Assembly (NCBI GenBank): GCA_900113995.1
Contig: FORK01000022.1
Location: 1 to 45,464 of the forward strand
Reading direction: 5' to 3'
Length of the DNA: 45,464 nucleotides
Source of the DNA: Ruminococcaceae bacterium D5
Lineage (GTDB): Bacteria; Bacillota; Clostridia; Oscillospirales; Ruminococcaceae
This document shows, in pieces, positions 41,330 through 45,464 of the stretch (its first letter is position 1; each line of letters begins with the position of its first letter). The translations under genes and the position numbers were made by a program. Under the pieces are notes generated by a model. That model was not told where the DNA came from and searched no databases. It worked only from the letters and a program-made list of their open reading frames with translations.

Positions 41330-41524
41330 TCAGGGATTTTTGGTTTCACGGAGTTCGGGCATATCCGGTTTTTTCTCATATCCGTCGATTGCCACTTGGC
41401 GAAGGTAAGCGCTCATATTCTCTATCCTAAGCTGCGCCATCCTCGCCTTTATCAAGCCGAGTTCTTTTTCATCTACGAAAAATTTGACCTGTATCGGTCG
41501 CTTGCGATTCCTGTTGTCTGGCAT
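41330..41524 (-). CDS. Short MobC-like relaxosome protein
   Basis: A 64-residue protein with the N-terminal part of plasmid/ICE mobilisation protein MobC: RPIQVKFFVDEKELGLIKAR, then MSAYLRQVAIDGYEKK, a ribbon-helix-helix-like DNA-binding fold that helps the relaxase at oriT. Full MobC proteins are about 100-130 residues; the C-terminal half is absent. AGAGGA stands six bases before ATG 41524. The relaxase gene expected next to it is missing, so this is probably a relic of a conjugation module. Confidence 0.65.
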   Translation of the reverse strand: MPDNRNRKRPIQVKFFVDEKELGLIKARMAQLRIENMSAYLRQVAIDGYEKKPDMPELRETKNP

Positions 41525-41607
41525 CGGGATTCCTCTTTACTCCTACGGATTATTTCTAATCAAAACCGATCGATTATTGATATGCAGTTCTGTGTTCTCC
41601 TACAAAA

Positions 41608-42924
41608 TCACGCATAGAATACGCTTGTAAATTCCTGCTCCTGAACCTTCATCTTTGCTGTAAACTCTGAATAATTCTGCGCATCTATGGGAATTTTCAA
41701 GCCGTGCTTGATAACGCTGATGTCGTCACGCGCCATAACATTTTTCTCATAGGTCAAACCACGGTTCAACCACAATTTCAAATCGTCAGACCCTTCCGCT
41801 TCTGGATAGAGATAGTAACCAGCCTTTGCATCAAACCGGAACATATAGGCAAGCACTTGTAAATAATCTCGATTGCCAATGTTGTCAAGGGGTTTATACT
41901 TCGCGTCAGCAATGATCCGTGGTTCGCTATTCCGGCTGATGAAATCGGGATAGATCAAGCCTACATTTCCATCAAACAGTCTCTGAGCGCCTGTGCCGCT
42001 CTTGTTCATTGGGTGGTAGAAGATATCTTCAATGAGCAAGTTAATATATTCCTCCCACAGCCATGCACCGTCAAACAGAATACCGTATATCTGCCTCGCT
42101 CCCGTGCCAATTTGATGTTTCTGGTGTCGGAGGATTAAGAGACACAACCTTTGTAATGCGAGATACTCTCTGAAATAAGCGTGGCGGACGGTATTCTTTT
42201 TATTCTGTTCAATGATTTTCTGCCTGTCATACGGCTCATATCCCGGAGTCGCATCTATAACGAGTTTTACCTCGTCTTTCACTTTGATAAGAAGTTTATT
42301 GCCGTAAGGCTTTCTTTTGATAAACTCTATGGTATGCCGCACCAGCTCCATCAGACTGTTATCGTAGGAAAACTCTCTCTGGCTGTATGCAACATTTCCT
42401 ACAAATGGGGTGTTCTTCTCTATATGTCTTGCGATATCAATCGTGCCCTTTACATTTCCATCATTGTACCTGTGGCGGATATACTTTTTGAACAAGCCCT
42501 TCCGCATCGCTGCTTTGAGGTAATACGGAAACAGAAACAGCAGAAAATTGAACAGCCGATTGTCTTGATTGGCATCTGCATCCAAATCTACGATATTTGG
42601 AAAGTCCAGAACTTTGTCTAAAAGATACTGGAAAAAGTAATCCTCACCCTCTCCGCAAAAACGGGACGCGATCACAAGCCGCTCATCACCGTAGCCAAGA
42701 AAGCCCATCACATTACCAGAGCGATAGGTATCATTGACGCTTTGGAGGATCATCTGATCTTGCGTAATATCCTCTGCATCCTTTACGGTTTCAGGAAATA
42801 CGAACACACCTTCACGCTCAAGCTGTTCCAATGTTTTATCTGCAATTTTGCCTGTCAGCCTCGCTACTTGAGAAAAGGCATCTTTTTTCTGCTGGGAGTT
42901 ATCCTTGATCCTGAGCAGCTTCAT
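41608..42924 (-). CDS. mcrC: McrC nuclease subunit of a McrBC-type restriction system
   Basis: A 438-residue McrC/LlaJI-type protein. The N-terminal part contacts McrB; the C-terminal PD-(D/E)xK nuclease is seen as YPDFI followed by RIIADAKYK, with a further acidic patch in the strand before. McrC cuts DNA when the McrB ring translocates on it, usually at modified cytosines. AGAGG supports the start at 42924; two slightly earlier starts are possible. It overlaps the end of mcrB by 26 bases. The genes are AT-richer than the chromosomal genes around 11-37 kb, in line with transfer. Confidence 0.9.
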   Translation of the reverse strand: MKLLRIKDNSQQKKDAFSQVARLTGKIADKTLEQLEREGVFVFPETVKDAEDITQDQMILQSVNDTYRSGNVMGFLGYGDERLVIASRFCGEGEDYFFQYLLDKVLDFPNIVDLDADANQDNRLFNFLLFLFPYYLKAAMRKGLFKKYIRHRYNDGNVKGTIDIARHIEKNTPFVGNVAYSQREFSYDNSLMELVRHTIEFIKRKPYGNKLLIKVKDEVKLVIDATPGYEPYDRQKIIEQNKKNTVRHAYFREYLALQRLCLLILRHQKHQIGTGARQIYGILFDGAWLWEEYINLLIEDIFYHPMNKSGTGAQRLFDGNVGLIYPDFISRNSEPRIIADAKYKPLDNIGNRDYLQVLAYMFRFDAKAGYYLYPEAEGSDDLKLWLNRGLTYEKNVMARDDISVIKHGLKIPIDAQNYSEFTAKMKVQEQEFTSVFYA

Positions 42925-44995
42925 TCGCATCACCTCTGGCAGGTTTCTGATAGCCGTATGCCCTTGCGAACCGATTCATAATTCCTTCCTCATCGTACAT
43001 TCCCTGAATGTATTCCTGTAGGAGCGGTTGCAAATAATCAGTCCAAAGTTGGTCAAAATCAAGTGTTTTCAACTTCAGGAAGTAAGACGCTCCGATCTGA
43101 TAATTTTCATTCAGATCCTCGACCTCTGCGATTGCCTTATTGAGCGCAGCCATCCTTCTGATTGCCTCAGCCTCCAACTCCTCGTTTTCCAGCGACGCAA
43201 GCATCTCAAGGCGCTCATCCGCTCTGAGTTCTACGAATCGGAAGCGACGACGCATGGCAAAATCAAAGCTGTCCACAGAGCGGTCAATATCGTTCATGGT
43301 GCCGATGATATAGACATTTTCAGGAATATAGAGCTTTTCGCCGGGGTCAGAGTGCAGATTGGAATACTGCGTGGAGATCTCTCCGGCTTTACCGCGATAA
43401 CCGGGATCTATTGCAAAGAACAATTCACCGAAAATCTTTGAAATTTCACCGCGGTTGATTTCGTCTATGATGAATATGTATTTTTTCAGTTCCTCCTGTT
43501 TTGCCTTTGCTTTTGAAATTGTACTTTTCTTTGCTTTGATTGCTTTATAGATGGCAAAGTCATAGGAATATCCTTGCGTAGCAAACGTCTTTCCGAAAAA
43601 GGACGTGATATCCTTTATTTTTTCAAACTTCTGCCCGGATTCCAGCATCTTCCGAACTTCATCCAAACTCAGAGCAAGCCTGTTGACAGATGCGTTTCCG
43701 GGAATAGAAATATGGATATGCCCGTCATCCACGCCGGTAATGGTAAATTCATTTCCATTGATCGTCTTAAATGTGTCAACGCCAAACTCAACGCCGGAGA
43801 AAAACTCTGTCATGGATTCTTGAACCGTGACTTCCTTTTCTACGGTTTCTCTGGATTTTTGGGAGTCCTCATAGTTCTTTCTGGCACGGGCAACAAACTT
43901 CTTGAAAATGCCATCCTGCAATTCAAAGCCCATTGTCCCATCATCATTGATTTTCGGTCTTAGTCCTTCAACAAAATCAGAGTAGTCATAACTCGGATGG
44001 AACTGAACGAACTCAACCTGTTTTTTCTGCTCGTCAGTAAGAAGTGTGTAATCGTCAAAGTACCCATTGCTGATGATGTCCGCAGCGATTTCTTTGGCAA
44101 GATAAGATTTTCCGGTACCGGGCGCACCTCTGAAAATCAGATTTTTTGATTCAATCAGCATGGAAGAAAACGGATTTCGGTATCCCTTGAACTGTTGAAC
44201 AAGCTCTTCCTGAACAGCAGCTTCCGTTTCTGCCGCTGCGGTTTCCTTCTCATCTTTTTCGCGGTATGTCAAAATAAACTGATCTCCCGATTCACCGAAA
44301 CGCTTCAAACATTCCTGAACGAAGATAATCGTAGAGAAGATATTCCAGCAATAGATAACAAACTGCCGTCCGTTGTCATAGCCGTATGTCAGGTACTCTA
44401 TTGTGTTGCGGTGCTTCTTGAAATCGTCAACACTCGCATAAATACCTCTGATTACGTCGCTGTCCGGGTTATATTTGCAGACAGGGAAGTTCTCCTTGTC
44501 CTCAACCGATAATGCAGCAAGCTGCTTCTCGAACACCTGACAGGCAATGCGGGGCAAGGTTTGATTGGAATTTCTTCTTTCGCCTTTGCTGTAGGCTCGC
44601 TTGATTACGTCTCCATTTGCCCTCTTGAAATAGGCGTCCAGCGGCTTATAGTTATCACCGAGGTTCAAATTATCCATTGTAAAGCGTTCATCCGTTGACT
44701 GTACACTTTCGGCAGTGATAGATAACTCAAATTTTTCTTGCTGCTTTGTCTCGATGGAGAAGCCCAGATTTTCCAGATAGTTCTTTGCGTCAACGCTGTT
44801 AAAGGATTCTGTCGAAATATCCGTGCGGTTTGCCAAATGGTCAGCAACGGCTACTACATACTTCGGCGGATACTTTTTCCCATTCTCAGACACAAGTACA
44901 TATTTTACGCTTGTATTATGTTCGGGAACTCCGTTCTCGTCGATAAATTTCAGGGCATCAATAACATCCTGCTTTTTCAGCTTTGGTATAGCCAT
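42899..44995 (-). CDS. mcrB: McrB-type AAA+ GTPase with N-terminal sensor domain
   Basis: A 698-residue motor subunit. Residues 1-85 (PKLKKQDVIDALKFIDENGV, then YPPKYVVAVADHLAN) look like the head domain of ScoMcrA-type enzymes. A second module at about 110-245 (YKPLDAYFKRANGDVIKRAY, YCWNIFSTIIFVQECLKRFG) is unfamiliar and may read the target modification. The AAA domain has Walker A GAPGTGKS (290-297), Walker B IFIIDEINRG (507-516), the McrB signature MNDIDRS (567-573) and arginines RRRFRF. About 100 residues (390-495) are inserted between Walker A and B. ATG 44995 follows GAGGAGG. With McrC it should form a modification-dependent restriction complex. Confidence 0.92.
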   Translation of the reverse strand: MAIPKLKKQDVIDALKFIDENGVPEHNTSVKYVLVSENGKKYPPKYVVAVADHLANRTDISTESFNSVDAKNYLENLGFSIETKQQEKFELSITAESVQSTDERFTMDNLNLGDNYKPLDAYFKRANGDVIKRAYSKGERRNSNQTLPRIACQVFEKQLAALSVEDKENFPVCKYNPDSDVIRGIYASVDDFKKHRNTIEYLTYGYDNGRQFVIYCWNIFSTIIFVQECLKRFGESGDQFILTYREKDEKETAAAETEAAVQEELVQQFKGYRNPFSSMLIESKNLIFRGAPGTGKSYLAKEIAADIISNGYFDDYTLLTDEQKKQVEFVQFHPSYDYSDFVEGLRPKINDDGTMGFELQDGIFKKFVARARKNYEDSQKSRETVEKEVTVQESMTEFFSGVEFGVDTFKTINGNEFTITGVDDGHIHISIPGNASVNRLALSLDEVRKMLESGQKFEKIKDITSFFGKTFATQGYSYDFAIYKAIKAKKSTISKAKAKQEELKKYIFIIDEINRGEISKIFGELFFAIDPGYRGKAGEISTQYSNLHSDPGEKLYIPENVYIIGTMNDIDRSVDSFDFAMRRRFRFVELRADERLEMLASLENEELEAEAIRRMAALNKAIAEVEDLNENYQIGASYFLKLKTLDFDQLWTDYLQPLLQEYIQGMYDEEGIMNRFARAYGYQKPARGDANEAAQDQG

Positions 44996-45012
44996 GCTGC
45001 ACCTCCTCGAAA

Positions 45013-45024
45013 GTGTGTACACAC
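45013..45024. promoter_or_regulatory. Palindrome GTGTGTACACAC at the mcrB start site
   Basis: A perfect 12-bp palindrome directly downstream of the -10 of the mcrB promoter, covering the expected transcription start. It is a candidate operator for a repressor not encoded in the window. Confidence 0.5.
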
Positions 45025-45054
45025 ATTATATCACAAGGATAGCTCTGTTTTCAA
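45025..45054 (-). promoter_or_regulatory. Promoter of mcrBC
   Basis: On the minus strand TTGAAA (45054-45049), 18 bases, TATAAT (45030-45025), about 30 bases before the mcrB start codon. Confidence 0.75.
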
Positions 45055-45464
45055 TACAATACCCAGAATTTATCGCCCTAAAATGTAACTTTTCTACGAA
45101 TATAAGCTGATTTTCAGTTTCCCCAGTGTCGAACATACTCTGCATCGAAATACCCCTCTATCGACTTTACGGTTTTGTGGGGTATTTTGCACGACCGTAA
45201 ATATGCGCACTTCCCAGCGAACCGTATACCTTATACAGCGATTCGCTGTTTCACAAAGGAACTGCATGAGAGCGATAACTATTTCACCCTTTTTACTATC
45301 CTTGCTTTACAGAGCAGAAAGTCGGTGATTTTCAACCCTTAGATGTACAAAAACAGGCAGCACCCAACCGAAGCTGAGTGCCGCCTGTTTTGTTGTCCAA
45401 TCCTGCTTAGCAGATGCCGATTTTGTAATTTTCTTAAATTACTGTCTTATCAGCACACGGCTAA
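45055..45464. other. Intergenic region with hairpins, no gene seen
   Basis: About 410 bases without a supported gene. AAATACCCC (45148-45156) pairs with GGGGTATTT (45179-45187), and TTTACGG in its loop can pair with CCGTAAA just beyond, so a pseudoknot is possible. An imperfect stem CAGCGAA/TTCGCTG spans 45215-45248. A terminator lies at 45347-45393. The right end of the mobile element is not identifiable. Confidence 0.5.
45347..45393. terminator. Bidirectional terminator
   Basis: ACAAAAACAGGCAGCAC (45347-45363) pairs, with one bulge and one mismatch, with GTGCCGCCTGTTTTGT (45378-45393), giving A and T runs on the two sides. Confidence 0.7.

Noticed and set aside
1-45464. CRISPR arrays, rRNA genes, phage structural genes
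   Set aside because: No regularly spaced direct repeats, no rRNA-like sequence and no phage proteins were seen.

Overview
The window looks like chromosomal DNA of an anaerobic low-to-mid GC Firmicute, most likely a gut clostridium of the Oscillospiraceae/Ruminococcaceae type. This rests on strong Shine-Dalgarno sites before nearly every gene, classical sigma-A promoters, GTG and TTG starts, DUF4358 and DUF4367 proteins, a PASTA-domain kinase-like protein, and remnants of the kind of integrative element common in that group. No ribosomal RNA gene is present, so the species cannot be fixed.

Layout. 1-2030: a mobile-element remnant with a standalone reverse transcriptase (minus strand), preceded by a near-consensus promoter and a leader of about 320 nt rich in hairpins; an antisense promoter and small ORF lie inside that leader. 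2237-2321: tRNA-Leu(GAG). 2895-10583: a peptide/pyroglutamate island of two divergent operons. One is M29-like, M20 peptidase and AbgT transporter, next to an FCD-type GntR regulator; the other is pxpC-pxpB-pxpA. The 12-bp palindrome ATTCTATAGAAT occurs before both. 11343-13924: a small cell-envelope operon (SGNH hydrolase, DUF4358 lipoprotein, membrane proteins). 14827-28873: a large catabolic locus with a LarA-family enzyme divergent from an ABC importer (SBP, two permeases, two ATPases), SDR, split transketolase, MDR dehydrogenase, RPE-, AraD- and TIM-like enzymes, a LacI regulator and a TauE/SafE exporter. 29092-32493: MATE transporter, aminotransferase, GntR regulator. 32667-36434: a PASTA pseudokinase, NudC and lactate dehydrogenase. 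36503-38325: an ECF sigma factor, a DUF4367 membrane protein and a sigma-like small protein. 38557-45464: remnant of an integrative element with a large serine recombinase, a short MobC-like protein and McrBC restriction genes as cargo.

The most interesting system is the 14.8-28.9 kb locus. It has three homologues of sugar-phosphate enzymes (AraD, RPE, TIM) and a transketolase but no kinase or PTS. The residues that hold the phosphate group are changed in all three homologues while the catalytic residues remain. The importer is of the sulfonate/nitrate/taurine type and the last gene is a TauE/SafE exporter. I infer catabolism of a substrate whose own anionic group replaces phosphate, such as a sulfo-sugar or sulfo-sugar acid, related to but distinct from the sulfo-transketolase pathway. 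The second is the reverse transcriptase with its structured leader, a candidate defence RT with a partner ncRNA. A third is a bulged hairpin present in two copies (93-146 and 40921-40957) with diverged, compensated stems and an identical 10-base bulge.
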